Shown: positions 24,872-33,394 of the stretch, piece after piece
Position numbering within the stretch: position 1 is the stretch's first letter
Layout: each line of letters starts with the position of its first letter
From: Curtobacterium sp. S6
GTDB lineage: Bacteria > Actinomycetota > Actinomycetes > Actinomycetales > Micrococcaceae
DNA length: 64,000 nt
Reading direction: 5' to 3'
Assembly (NCBI RefSeq): GCF_000710345.2
Contig: NZ_JHEL01000015.1
Span: forward strand, 1,054,001-1,118,000
Translations under genes and position numbers: made by a program
Notes under the pieces: generated by a model
Databases searched by the model: none
Seen by the model: only the letters and a program-made list of their open reading frames with translations
Told to the model about the DNA's origin: nothing

Positions 24872-25899
24872 ATCGCACCATTTCCCCCGCCACCCCGAGA
24901 CGTCGGTTGTCCCGGACGGCATCCCTGACCGCCGTGAGCGTCGTCGGCCTGCTGCTGGTCAGCGGCTGCGGGGCGAACGTCGCCTCGGAGGACTCGCACC
25001 AGCACCGGACGTCGATCACGAACTGCGGGCGGACGACCTCGTACCCCACCCCTCAGCGGCCGGTCGCCTACGACGTCTCGGCCATCGAAAAGATGTTCTC
25101 CCTCGGCCTGGCCGATTCGATGCGCGGGATCGTGTTGCCCAAGACCGTCTCGTCGGTGATCGACAAGTCCCCGTACCGTGACGACTACGCCAAGACGGAG
25201 ACCATATCGGATACCGTCCTGGGTCAGGAGGCCGTGGTGGCCGCCAAGGCGGACTGGGTCTTCGCCGGGTGGCAGGCCGGCTTCAGCGAAGAGCGCGGCG
25301 TGACCCCGGATTCGCTGCAGAAGGTCGGCATCAATTCGTACATGCAGAACGAGACCTGCTTCAACTACGGGGAAGGTTCCGCGGACACGGACCCCCTGGA
25401 GGCCACCTACCACGACCTGACGGACCTGGGGCAGATCTTCGGGGTCGAGGACCGAGCCGAGCATCTCGTGGGTGATCTGCGTGAACGACAGAAGGCCCTG
25501 CGGGAGGCCCCACGTCCCCACACGCCGAGCAATGTGTTCGTGTACGACTCGGGAACCACCGAGCCCTACACCGCCGGTCGACGCACCGCGATGACGTCGA
25601 TCGTCGACCTCGCCGGCGCCACCTCGGTGACCGGCGACGTCGACGCCCGCTGGGACACCGTCGGCTGGGAGCCGGTCGTGAAGTCCGAGCCGCGGGCGAT
25701 CGTCGTCGTGGATTACAACAAGCAGCCCGTCGAAGAGAAGATCGACTACCTCACGACGCAGTCCCCGCTCAAGGATTCCCCGGCGGTCCGGGACGGGAAC
25801 ATCTACGTCATGGATTACGGCGAGGCCATCTCCAGCCCGCGCAACATCGAGGCCGCCGAGAAGCTCGGGGAATACCTCAAGGCCAGGGGGCTGCGATGA
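24868..25899 (+). CDS. Substrate-binding lipoprotein of the FecBCD-type importer
   Basis: A 343-residue solute-binding protein of the periplasmic-binding PF01497 family. A signal peptide with basic start and hydrophobic core ends in the lipobox LVSGC with Cys34 as the lipidation site, so it is anchored to the outer face of the membrane. Shortly after, the mature N-terminus carries H-Q-H (about residues 44-46), which might contact metal. Two alpha/beta lobes are joined by a long helix, with family blocks at AAKADWVFAGW and VVDYN. Two further cysteines (NCGR near 52, ETCFNY near 170) could form a disulfide. Strong ribosome binding site AGGAGG. It should capture the loaded chelator outside the cell. 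Confidence 0.9.
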   Translation: MNRTISPATPRRRLSRTASLTAVSVVGLLLVSGCGANVASEDSHQHRTSITNCGRTTSYPTPQRPVAYDVSAIEKMFSLGLADSMRGIVLPKTVSSVIDKSPYRDDYAKTETISDTVLGQEAVVAAKADWVFAGWQAGFSEERGVTPDSLQKVGINSYMQNETCFNYGEGSADTDPLEATYHDLTDLGQIFGVEDRAEHLVGDLRERQKALREAPRPHTPSNVFVYDSGTTEPYTAGRRTAMTSIVDLAGATSVTGDVDARWDTVGWEPVVKSEPRAIVVVDYNKQPVEEKIDYLTTQSPLKDSPAVRDGNIYVMDYGEAISSPRNIEAAEKLGEYLKARGLR

Positions 25900-26750
25900 G
25901 CGTGATGCCCCTTCATGACGACTCGACCATCGACGACCTGCTCGCATCGGTGTTGCGGCACGAACGCTCCGCCGAGGACGACGGTCGGGCGCCCACCGTG
26001 GCCAACAGCGTCTTCTGGGTCCAGCACGGAACGCGGCTGACCCCGGAGAGCGCGCTCTACCGGAACCGCTACGTGCTCGTCCGGGTGGGCACGGCCTTCG
26101 GCGCCTGCTCGTTCGACGACGGCGAGCTCGGCCCGGAGATCGCGGAGATGTCGGGACGTCCGGTCCGCGAACTGCTGGCCCACCGGTCGATGCCGCTGCG
26201 GACCGCCGCCCTGGACGCCTGGCTGGGCGCCACCTCGCCGCACCGGGCGGATCCCCGCGCGCGGGTCGTGACCCTTCCCGCGGGCACGCCCCGCGAGCGC
26301 GCGGTGGCCCGCGATCGGGAGATCGCCGGCCTGCTGGATCTGCGACCCGGGATGCGTGTGGGCCTGATCGGCGTGGTCAACCCCCTGGTCGAGGCCATCC
26401 GGGCGCGCGGGGCCACGCCGCTGCCGTGCGATCTGTCGATGACCGAAACCCAGTGGGGCGACCCCGTGGAACGGGACATGACGCGCGTGATCGACCGGGC
26501 CGACGCCGTGATCGCCACCGGAATGACCCTCGGCAACGGGACGTTCGACCCCCTGCGCCGGCGCTGCCTCGACCGTCGCATCCCGCTCGCGATCTACGCC
26601 CAATCCGGTGCCGCCGTGGCCCGGGAGTATCTGGGGCGCGGCGTCTCCGCCGTGAGCGCCGAACATTTCCCGTTCTCCCAGTTCAGCGCCGACGCATCGC
26701 CCCTGTACGTGTATCGGCACCCCGGAGACGAGGTGGTCGGGCATGTCTAG
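25896..26750 (+). CDS. DUF4213/DUF364 protein (putative heavy-metal chelation family)
   Basis: A 284-residue cytoplasmic protein. The N-terminal domain matches DUF4213 (VRVGTAFGACSF and GRPVRELLAHRSMPLRTAAL, about residues 60-105). The C-terminal Rossmann-like domain matches DUF364 (MRVGLIGVVNPLVEAI at about 150, TGMTLGNGTFDPL near 208, and AEHFPFSQFS near 254). Pfam annotates DUF364 as putative heavy-metal chelation; the biochemical role is not established. It overlaps the lipoprotein gene (ATGA) and the MFS gene (8 bases), so it is an integral part of the operon. It may be the missing biosynthetic enzyme, a metal chaperone, or the protein that strips metal from the imported complex. Confidence 0.82.
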   Translation: MSVMPLHDDSTIDDLLASVLRHERSAEDDGRAPTVANSVFWVQHGTRLTPESALYRNRYVLVRVGTAFGACSFDDGELGPEIAEMSGRPVRELLAHRSMPLRTAALDAWLGATSPHRADPRARVVTLPAGTPRERAVARDREIAGLLDLRPGMRVGLIGVVNPLVEAIRARGATPLPCDLSMTETQWGDPVERDMTRVIDRADAVIATGMTLGNGTFDPLRRRCLDRRIPLAIYAQSGAAVAREYLGRGVSAVSAEHFPFSQFSADASPLYVYRHPGDEVVGHV

Positions 26751-28077
26751 CGCCTCCGGTGCCACGACGGCGTCGGCGTGCGCCGATCCGCAGGCCCCCT
26801 CGGACCGCCGGATCGCGGCGACCGTGTGGCCCCTGTGGACGGCCTGCGCGTTGGGGCTGGTCCCCTTCACGATCTACTCGAACTTTCTGGTGGAGATCAC
26901 CGAGGTCTCCGGGGCGTCCGCGGCGCTGATGGGGGCCCTGCGCGGGGCCGGCGGCGTCGCGGCGCTCATCGTCGGCTTCGCCTGCGCCCCGCTCCTGGAC
27001 CGCATCTCCCGGCGCGCCGCGGTGGCGGCGGCGCTCGCGGTCCTGGCGCTCGCCTGCCTCGTGGGGCTGATCGCGACGGCGTGGGCGTGGGTCCTGTTCT
27101 GCCTCGTGGTCGGGGGCGCGACCGCGGTGTTGAATCCCGCCGCCGCGGCCCTGGCCGCGGACCTGTTCGAGGACGACGCCGCCTCGGGCCGGGCCGCAAC
27201 GCAGGTCTCCTCCGTCATGACGCTCACGGCCGTGCTCTCGGCCCCTCTTCTGGCGGGTCCGGCGATCTATTGGGGGTGGCAGGGGGACTTCGTGGCCACC
27301 GCCGTCCTGTGCCTCGCGCTCGCGGCGCTCATGACGAGCCCGTTGATCACGACGACGCCCCCGCCCGGCTCGGCCTCGGGTACCGGGGCCCCGTCCGTCC
27401 CTCGGGGCTACGCGGCCTCCTGGAAAGCGGCGGCCGCGCTGCGGGGAGTCGTCCCGATGCTGATCGCCTCGACGGCCAGGACCTCGGCGTTCATGGGCCA
27501 GCTGGCGTACCTGGCCGTGTTCTATCACGATCGGTTTGCCCTGGGACCGGGGGTATTTTCCCTGGTCTGGACCTTGTCCGGGAGCGCCTTTTTCCTGGGG
27601 AACTGGTTCGGGGGCAGGGCGCTCCGCCGGGTGAACGCGCCGTGGCGGACGGCCCTCGTGGGGTGCGCCGCGGCCCTCGTGGGAACGCTCGCCGTGGGCG
27701 GCCTCTTCCTGGCACCCACCGCGCCGTGGGCCTTGGCCGCGACGGCGGTCCTCGGCGCGTCGCACGCCGTCCTGGCCGCCAGCGTGACCGTACTGTTGGT
27801 CGGCCAGTCGGCCGGTCGGCGCGGCACGGTCCTGGGGCTCAACGGCGCGGGTCAGAGCCTGGGCGTCTGCATCGGGGCCTCCGTCGCCGGTCTGGGGCTC
27901 GCCGTGGGCGGATGGGCGGGGGTGGGCCTTCTGCTGGCCGCCGTCACGGCGGTGGCCGGTGGTGCCGCCTTCGTCGCCGCCGTGGGCCTGCGCCGCGCGG
28001 ATCGATCGGCGGAAGCCGGCAGCTCCCCAGGGGCGGACGCGGCGGATCCTCACTCCTCGGGCGAGGGCTCGTCGTGA
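26743..28077 (+). CDS. MFS transporter, candidate exporter of the cluster's product
   Basis: A 444-residue major facilitator with twelve predicted membrane segments between about residues 25 and 415. The loop after TM2 has the motif A remnant DRISRRAAVAAAL. The N-terminal ~20 residues and the last ~30 are polar. The gene overlaps the DUF364 gene by 8 bases and the kinase gene by 4 (GTGA). MFS proteins of this size export small siderophores such as staphyloferrin or staphylopine in other bacteria; here context suggests release of the metal-free chelator made by the two enzymes downstream. Family sequence alone cannot prove direction or substrate. Confidence 0.85.
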   Translation: MSSASGATTASACADPQAPSDRRIAATVWPLWTACALGLVPFTIYSNFLVEITEVSGASAALMGALRGAGGVAALIVGFACAPLLDRISRRAAVAAALAVLALACLVGLIATAWAWVLFCLVVGGATAVLNPAAAALAADLFEDDAASGRAATQVSSVMTLTAVLSAPLLAGPAIYWGWQGDFVATAVLCLALAALMTSPLITTTPPPGSASGTGAPSVPRGYAASWKAAAALRGVVPMLIASTARTSAFMGQLAYLAVFYHDRFALGPGVFSLVWTLSGSAFFLGNWFGGRALRRVNAPWRTALVGCAAALVGTLAVGGLFLAPTAPWALAATAVLGASHAVLAASVTVLLVGQSAGRRGTVLGLNGAGQSLGVCIGASVAGLGLAVGGWAGVGLLLAAVTAVAGGAAFVAAVGLRRADRSAEAGSSPGADAADPHSSGEGSS

Positions 28078-29015
28078 GCGCCAGGACCGGCGCCGCGGTC
28101 GGCGGCTTCCGCGTCGGACACGGCAGCTGCATCCGGCACCACGGCGAATTCCTGCAGGGTTGCTTCTGGGATGCGGCGAGCGGCACCCACGTGCCCGGCC
28201 TGGTCACGGTGCCGGTCCCCGAGCTGCGGACCCACGCGATCTTTCGCCCGGCCGACGGGGACGGGATTCACGTCCCCGGTGACCGGCCGAAGTCGGCCCG
28301 GGCCGCGGCTCTGGCGCTGGAGGCCTGCCGAGACCGCGGCGGCAACCACCCGGCCGGCGGCGTCGTCGAGATCTCGGGTCACGACGACCGCGGCTGGGGC
28401 ATGGGCTCCTCGACCTCCGACGTGATCGCGACGGTCCGGGCCGTCTGCGCCGGCTGCGGCGTGACCCTCTCGCGGTGGGAGATCAGCGACGTGGCGGTCC
28501 GCGCCGAAGCCGCCTCGGATCCCCTGGCCTACGACGAGACCCCCGTGCTGTTCGCCCAGCGCCACGCGCGCCTGCTCCGGCGCTGGAGCCGCCCGTTTCC
28601 GCCCGTCGCCCTGGTGGGATGCCGGCTCCCGGGAGAGCCGGTCGACACCCTGGCCATCGAGCTGGAGCCCTACACGCCGTCGGAGCAACGCGAGTTCGCC
28701 CGCCTGGGCGGGCTCCTGAATGCCGCCGTCGTGCGGGCCGACCCGCGGCTGCTCGGACGCGTCGCCACGCGCTCGGCCGAGATCCACCAGCGCCGCGTCC
28801 ACCGCCCCGGTCTCGATCACGTCGTCGAGATCTGCCGGGCGGTCGGCGGCGTCGGGGTGCAGATCGCGCACAGCGGCACCGTCTGTGGCGTCCTGCTCGA
28901 CGAGCGGGAGCCCGACGTCGCCCGAAAGATCTCCCGGACTCGAGCGGCCCTGAGCCGCGCGGGATTCACCCCCACCCTCGAGAAAAGATCGGAATCACAC
29001 CGTGTCCCCCTCTGA
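28074..29015 (+). CDS. PduX-like GHMP kinase (amino-acid hydroxyl kinase)
   Basis: A 313-residue GHMP-superfamily kinase closest in pattern to PduX, the L-threonine kinase of cobamide synthesis. The N-terminal HGEFLQG (23-29) and the glycine-rich ATP loop GWGMGSSTSD (107-116) are both of PduX type; a third motif VGVQIAHSGTVCGVLL near 260 completes the fold. The GTG start at 28,074 overlaps the MFS stop. No cobamide genes are nearby and the upstream gap is too short for a B12 riboswitch. I infer that it makes O-phosphothreonine or O-phosphoserine for the PLP enzyme encoded next, whose start lies inside its last codons (14-base overlap). Confidence 0.82.
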   Translation: MSARTGAAVGGFRVGHGSCIRHHGEFLQGCFWDAASGTHVPGLVTVPVPELRTHAIFRPADGDGIHVPGDRPKSARAAALALEACRDRGGNHPAGGVVEISGHDDRGWGMGSSTSDVIATVRAVCAGCGVTLSRWEISDVAVRAEAASDPLAYDETPVLFAQRHARLLRRWSRPFPPVALVGCRLPGEPVDTLAIELEPYTPSEQREFARLGGLLNAAVVRADPRLLGRVATRSAEIHQRRVHRPGLDHVVEICRAVGGVGVQIAHSGTVCGVLLDEREPDVARKISRTRAALSRAGFTPTLEKRSESHRVPL

Positions 29016-30117
29016 ATCCGTGACCTCCCAGACCGACCTCCCCGCTGCCATCGCGACGCACGCGGGCCAGGCCCTCGGCGCCCCGGACCTGATCCGACTC
29101 GAACCGGGCCTCTACGCCCTGCGTTTCGAGGTCATGAAGGCCAGATCGGCGCGCGCGGCCCTCGAACGCCTCCTGGCCGAGGGCCGCATCGCCCCCGGAG
29201 GGACCGTAATCGACTCCTCGAGCGGCATCTACGCGTGCGCCTTGGCGATGGCCTGCCACGAGTTCGGCCTGAAGTGTTACATCATCGGGTCCACGACGAT
29301 CGACCCGGTATTGCGCGCCCAACTGGCCATGATGGGCGCCGAGCTGGAGCAGATGCCGCCTTCGGACTCCCTCCGGGCCGATCAGGACCGCCGCGTTGCC
29401 CGCGTGCACCAGCTCCTGTCACGCCATCCCGAGTGGCACTGGATGCGCCAGTACCACGACGCGGTTCACCGCCTCGGATACCGCCCCCTGGCCCGGAGCG
29501 TGGGCCGCCTCTTGGCGCGGGCGGGCTCCCGGCACGTCAACCTCGTGGCCCCGGTCGGTTCGGGGGTTTCGAGCGCCGCCATCGCGACGGGACTGACCGA
29601 GGCGGGCCTGTCGGCCGCGCTCACGGGGGTCCAGCCCTTCGGGTCGGTGACCTTCGGCTCCGAACGGGTCGACGACCCGGACATGCTCATCGCCGGTATC
29701 GGCAGCTCCATCACGTTCGAGAACGTGCACCACGACCTCTACGAGGAGATCCATTGGGTCTCCTACCGCGTGGGCCGCGCCGGTGCCGTGTCCCTCTGCC
29801 GCGACCACGCGCTCTTCGCCGGCCTCAGCTCGGGTGCGGCCTACGCGGTCGCGCGGGACGCCCTGAGCCGCGGGCCCGAGGAACCGGCCGGATGCCGCCC
29901 CGCCCCGGGGGCCGTCCTGATGCTCTGTCCCGATACCGGCCACCGCTATCTCGACCCGGTCTTTACCGCGACGGAATCGGTCCCGCACGTCTCGGTCTTC
30001 GCGCCGCACCGGCTCGACGAGCGCGGTCAGACGCCCCGTCTGCCGTGGTCCTCGGTGCGGTGGGGCGGGCGAATCCCCCAAGAGCCCTCGCACGGCGCAA
30101 GCCCGGGTCCAGGGTGA
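29002..30117 (+). CDS. Diverged cysteine-synthase-fold PLP enzyme (SbnA-like)
   Basis: A 371-residue fold-type II PLP enzyme. The cofactor Lys is most likely Lys46 in EVMKARSARAAL, aligning with the GSVKDR-type motif of CysK. The substrate loop normally TSGNTG is here DSSSGIYA (71-78). The phosphate cup is GSGVSSAA (186-193); GLSSGAA (274-280) and CPDTGHRYL (309-317) are well conserved. The altered loop argues against ordinary O-acetylserine sulfhydrylase activity. SbnA uses O-phosphoserine and glutamate to make a diamino-tricarboxylate; a comparable beta- or gamma-replacement with an amine donor fits the kinase next door. The GTG start lies within the kinase gene. The last ~25 residues are polar and probably disordered. 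Confidence 0.83.
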   Translation: MSPSESVTSQTDLPAAIATHAGQALGAPDLIRLEPGLYALRFEVMKARSARAALERLLAEGRIAPGGTVIDSSSGIYACALAMACHEFGLKCYIIGSTTIDPVLRAQLAMMGAELEQMPPSDSLRADQDRRVARVHQLLSRHPEWHWMRQYHDAVHRLGYRPLARSVGRLLARAGSRHVNLVAPVGSGVSSAAIATGLTEAGLSAALTGVQPFGSVTFGSERVDDPDMLIAGIGSSITFENVHHDLYEEIHWVSYRVGRAGAVSLCRDHALFAGLSSGAAYAVARDALSRGPEEPAGCRPAPGAVLMLCPDTGHRYLDPVFTATESVPHVSVFAPHRLDERGQTPRLPWSSVRWGGRIPQEPSHGASPGPG

Positions 30118-30141
30118 CCCCCCCGGGGTCGACCGGGCCTT

Positions 30142-30160
30142 GCCGACCGGCTCGGTCGGC
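30142..30160. terminator. Hairpin at the end of the metal cluster
   Basis: GCCGACCG, GCT, CGGTCGGC: an 8-bp perfect stem between the convergent PLP-enzyme and menC stops. There is no T tract; its role as terminator is inferred from position. Confidence 0.45.
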
Positions 30161-30195
30161 CACCCCACCGCGGCCTCGAGGGCCGGGATCGTGGC

Positions 30196-31209
30196 TTAGG
30201 CGTTCGTCGGAGTCCCGTCGAGTTCCGCGTGGCAGGCCCGCAGCCGCTCCAGCCACGCGTCGCGCCGGGAACCGCCGACCGCCCATTCCTCGAGGCGGCC
30301 TGGATCGGGATCGACCCGCCCGGCCGACAGGAACCCGTCCTCGGGGATCAAGGGCTCGGCCACGAGGTCTCCGGCCAACAACGACGCGGTGCCCAGCCCG
30401 CATCCGTGATCGAGCGCCGGTAGGGCGGCGGCGAGCGCGAGCCCGGCGCTCATGCCCACCGAGGTCTCCAGGGCCGAGCTGACCACCGCCGGCAACCCCG
30501 ATTCCCGGATGATGCTCAAGGCATGGTGGGGGCCGCCGAGCGGGGCCGCCTTCACCACGATGAGGTCCGCCGCGCCCTCGGCCGCGACCCGCAGGGGGTC
30601 CGACTCCTTGCGCACCGATTCGTCGGCGGCGATCGGCACGCCGAGTCCTTCCCGTTCTACGGCCTCACGCAGGCGCGCCAGGCCGGCGATCGTGGGAACC
30701 GGCTGTTCCACGTAGGCGGGAGAGAATTCCGCGAAGGCGCGCAGCGCGTCGAGGGCGGCCTCGTGCCCCCAGCCGCCGTTGGCGTCCATCTTGACCACAG
30801 CCCCCGGGGCGGCCCGCCGGACCGCCGCAATCCGGGCGAGATCCTCCTCGAGGCTCTGCCCGGGCTCGGCGACCTTGATCTTCACCTCGCGTACCTCGCC
30901 GCGCGAGCGCGCGAGCACCTCCGGCACGCGGTCGGGGCCCACCGCGGGCACCGTCGCGTTGACCGGGATGCGCTCCCGCACCGCGGGGGGATACGGTTGC
31001 CAGGCCGACTCGATGGCGCAGGCCAGCCAGCGGGCGGCCTCGAGGGGCTCGTACTCCAGGAAGGGGCAAAATTCGCCCCATCCCTCGGGCCCGCGGAACA
31101 GCAGGGCTTCGCGGTGGGTCACCCCGCGGAATCGGACATTCAAGGGAACGGAAACCACGACGGCCGTATCCAGCAACTGTTCCAGCGTGGGGGTCACGAT
31201 TGAGCTCAT
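30196..31209 (-). CDS. menC: o-Succinylbenzoate synthase
   Basis: A 337-residue enolase-superfamily enzyme that dehydrates SHCHC to o-succinylbenzoate in menaquinone synthesis. The barrel shows the VKIKV catalytic Lys pair, metal ligands in KMDANGGW, YVEQPV and AADESV, and the second catalytic Lys in VVKAAPLGGP. The frame remains open upstream to 31,470, but ATG at 31,209 gives the normal N-terminus M-S-S-I-V. On the minus strand it would read toward menD, now about 7.3 kb away beyond the metal cluster. Confidence 0.92.
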   Translation of the reverse strand: MSSIVTPTLEQLLDTAVVVSVPLNVRFRGVTHREALLFRGPEGWGEFCPFLEYEPLEAARWLACAIESAWQPYPPAVRERIPVNATVPAVGPDRVPEVLARSRGEVREVKIKVAEPGQSLEEDLARIAAVRRAAPGAVVKMDANGGWGHEAALDALRAFAEFSPAYVEQPVPTIAGLARLREAVEREGLGVPIAADESVRKESDPLRVAAEGAADLIVVKAAPLGGPHHALSIIRESGLPAVVSSALETSVGMSAGLALAAALPALDHGCGLGTASLLAGDLVAEPLIPEDGFLSAGRVDPDPGRLEEWAVGGSRRDAWLERLRACHAELDGTPTNA

Positions 31210-31362
31210 GTACTCACTGTGCACCGATCGAACGGAGGAAACGAATCTCACGATTCGCCACCAGGGAATATTCAGGAAAATTCCGAGAAACGGGCAGGTC
31301 ACGCTGGCATGCTCGGACGTGAGAAGCGTACCGACGAGGATTTTAAGGGGGGCCCGAGGCGC

Positions 31363-32304
31363 ATGACCACAGAACCGACCCGCGAGGTCGGGCAGGATCC
31401 CCACCGCGACTGGTCCTCGTCGCGGAGAGGCGCCTACCAGTTGCCCACCACCAAAGTCGTCGTCAAACACCTCATCGTGATCGCTCTGATGGTCGCGGGC
31501 CTGTGGGCCACCATATGGGCCTTTCTGGACAGCTACTCCGGTCAGTGGATCGACCAGACCGCCTTATCCGAGGTCAGTAACAATCTTCGGCGCTACAGCC
31601 AGCCCTCGGTGAGCTTGCTCAACGCCCTGCCGGCCATTTCCGGCGTTCTGGCGCTCGTCGGCATCGTGTTCGTGCTGGTCCGGCGCCATCGTTTCGCGCC
31701 GGCGTTGATCGGGTTGCTCGTCGCCGCCGGGGCCAACGGCACCACGCAGATTCTCAAGTCGGCGATCTTGAACAAGCCCAACCTGGGCGTCCAAGAGGCG
31801 ACCATCAATTCGTTGCCCTCCGGCCACACCACGTTCGCCGCGGCGGCGGGCGCCGCGCTGTTCCTGGCGGCCCCCAAGAAATGGCGCCCGTTCCTGTCCC
31901 TCGTGATGTTCCTCTTCAGCGTCATGACCGGGGTCGCGACCGTCATCAACGAGTGGCACCGCCCGGCCGACGTCGTCGCCGCGCTGTTCGTGGTCGGCGG
32001 CTGGACCGCCCTCGGCCTGCTGATTCTCCGCTTCGTTCCGGCCGAGGATCACGACACCTCGAGCACCCGCCACACCGGGATGCTCATCATCCCTCTGATG
32101 GTCATCACGGGGCTCTTCCTCGGATTTTGCGCGGTCGCGACCTACATGATCTCCGCTACTCAGCACTTCACGGGGGCGGCCCTGCTCGGAAGCCTGTGCC
32201 TCATCCTGGCGGTCGGGATGCTCAATACCGCGCTGCTCGTGTGGCTGTTGCGACGCAAGCAGCCCCTCGCCGAGCGGCCCTATACCAAAGTGTGGACCTA
32301 CTAA
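31363..32304 (+). CDS. PAP2 family membrane phosphatase
   Basis: A 313-residue integral membrane phosphatase with a polar 35-residue N-terminus and at least six membrane helices. The PAP2 catalytic motifs are LPSGHTTF (about residue 150) and NEWHRPADVV (about 190), with the nucleophilic His in the latter; the first motif (KxxxxxxRP) is reduced to KSAILNKPN. Related proteins dephosphorylate undecaprenyl or phosphatidyl phosphates at the outer face. I chose ATG 31,363, preceded by AAGGGGGG; an upstream frame to 31,219 would overlap the menC promoter. Two extra helices after the domain end in a short basic tail. Confidence 0.85.
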   Translation: MTTEPTREVGQDPHRDWSSSRRGAYQLPTTKVVVKHLIVIALMVAGLWATIWAFLDSYSGQWIDQTALSEVSNNLRRYSQPSVSLLNALPAISGVLALVGIVFVLVRRHRFAPALIGLLVAAGANGTTQILKSAILNKPNLGVQEATINSLPSGHTTFAAAAGAALFLAAPKKWRPFLSLVMFLFSVMTGVATVINEWHRPADVVAALFVVGGWTALGLLILRFVPAEDHDTSSTRHTGMLIIPLMVITGLFLGFCAVATYMISATQHFTGAALLGSLCLILAVGMLNTALLVWLLRRKQPLAERPYTKVWTY

Positions 32305-32316
32305 CCTCCCGACCCG

Positions 32317-32344
32317 GGCGGGCGCGTTGGCCTCAGGGCCCGCC
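32317..32344 (+). terminator. Weak hairpin after the PAP2 gene
   Basis: GGCGGGC (32,317-32,323) pairs with GCCCGCC (32,338-32,344) around a 14-base loop, 12 bases past the PAP2 stop and before the convergent MBL gene. In DNA this rich in GC such a pairing can arise by chance. Confidence 0.3.
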
Positions 32345-32385
32345 GCGCCGTTAGGGCCGAAAACCCTCGTGCCCGGGCTCCTCGC

Positions 32386-33291
32386 CTACGCGTGCTCGCC
32401 CGTGGTGATGGGCCCGGTAACGCCGGAGGGTGCCTCGTCGGCCGTGTAGTCCTGACCGGTGATGCCCTTTTCCTCGAGCCACGCGAGGCGATCCAGGAGT
32501 ATGCGGGTCACCCCGGCGTCGTACGGAAGCTTGTACATCGCCGCGGTCGTGGGGCCGGCGTCGGGATTGGCCGTCGAGGCGGCGATCCGGTCGATCGCCA
32601 CCCTCATGGTCTCGGATTGACGCTGCACGAAGGTCCGCTCCACGGGGGTCCCGTGACCGGGAACGAAGACGTGGTAACGGTCCAGGCCGGCGACCGTCGC
32701 GAGGGTCTGCACCCACACCTCGGGGAAGGAATCGTCGAACGCCGGGTCCGAGCCCTGCTCGACGATGTCCCCGGTGAAGAGCACCTCGTCGACGCCGGCG
32801 AGCACGTCGTTATCCGTATGGCCCAACCCCAAATAGAACAGGGTGACCGCACGGTCCCCCAGGTCCACGCGGGTGAAGGAGGCGCGGCCGCCGTCGCCCG
32901 GGAGCAACCGGGTGGGAAGGATGATGTCGGTGTTCGGGCCCTGGTGGTGGGCCATCTCCGGTTCCAGGGTCTCGACGAATCCCCGCTGCCGATCCGCGTA
33001 CCGTTCCATGGCCCTCTCGGCATTCGGGTGGGCCCAAAAGTCCGTGACGCCGTCGGCCGCGAAGACCGCGTTGCCGAAGATGTGGTCGTAGTGAGCATGG
33101 GTATTGACGACCACGAAAGGCAGGTCGGTCAGCCGGCGCGCGGCGCGGAAAATTTCGGCGCCCTGACGTGGGCCGGCGCCGGTGTCGATGACCATGGCCT
33201 TCTCGCCGCCCACGATTAGACCGGTGTTCAAACGGTAGTCATCCGTGGTGATGACGTAGATACCGTCGGCAATTTCTTGTGTACGAGCCAT
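32386..33291 (-). CDS. MBL-fold metallo-hydrolase
   Basis: A 301-residue metallo-beta-lactamase-fold hydrolase. The zinc motif HAHYDH is at residues 65-70; later ligands are in [20 protein letters not shown] and VPGHGTPV, so both metal sites look complete. It has no signal peptide. Members of this group include thioesterases, lactonases and glyoxalase-like enzymes; the substrate cannot be read off. The start ATG 33,291 gives M-A-R-T-Q-E-I, a usual N-terminus; a longer frame to 33,330 is less likely. It is divergent from gluQ with about 100 bases between. Confidence 0.82.
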   Translation of the reverse strand: MARTQEIADGIYVITTDDYRLNTGLIVGGEKAMVIDTGAGPRQGAEIFRAARRLTDLPFVVVNTHAHYDHIFGNAVFAADGVTDFWAHPNAERAMERYADRQRGFVETLEPEMAHHQGPNTDIILPTRLLPGDGGRASFTRVDLGDRAVTLFYLGLGHTDNDVLAGVDEVLFTGDIVEQGSDPAFDDSFPEVWVQTLATVAGLDRYHVFVPGHGTPVERTFVQRQSETMRVAIDRIAASTANPDAGPTTAAMYKLPYDAGVTRILLDRLAWLEEKGITGQDYTADEAPSGVTGPITTGEHA

Positions 33292-33394
33292 ATGCCTACG
33301 GTACTTGATCAGCGCTGATGCGTGCGTCACCCTCGCGCGCCGACCCGTCCGCTGGCCGCGATCACACGGTTGCCCGCCTCGCTACGATGGATTC

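Noticed and set aside
29002-30117. Ordinary cysteine synthase assignment
   Set aside because: The TSGNTG loop is absent, no serine acetyltransferase gene is adjacent, and the gene is fused by overlap to a metal-transport operon.
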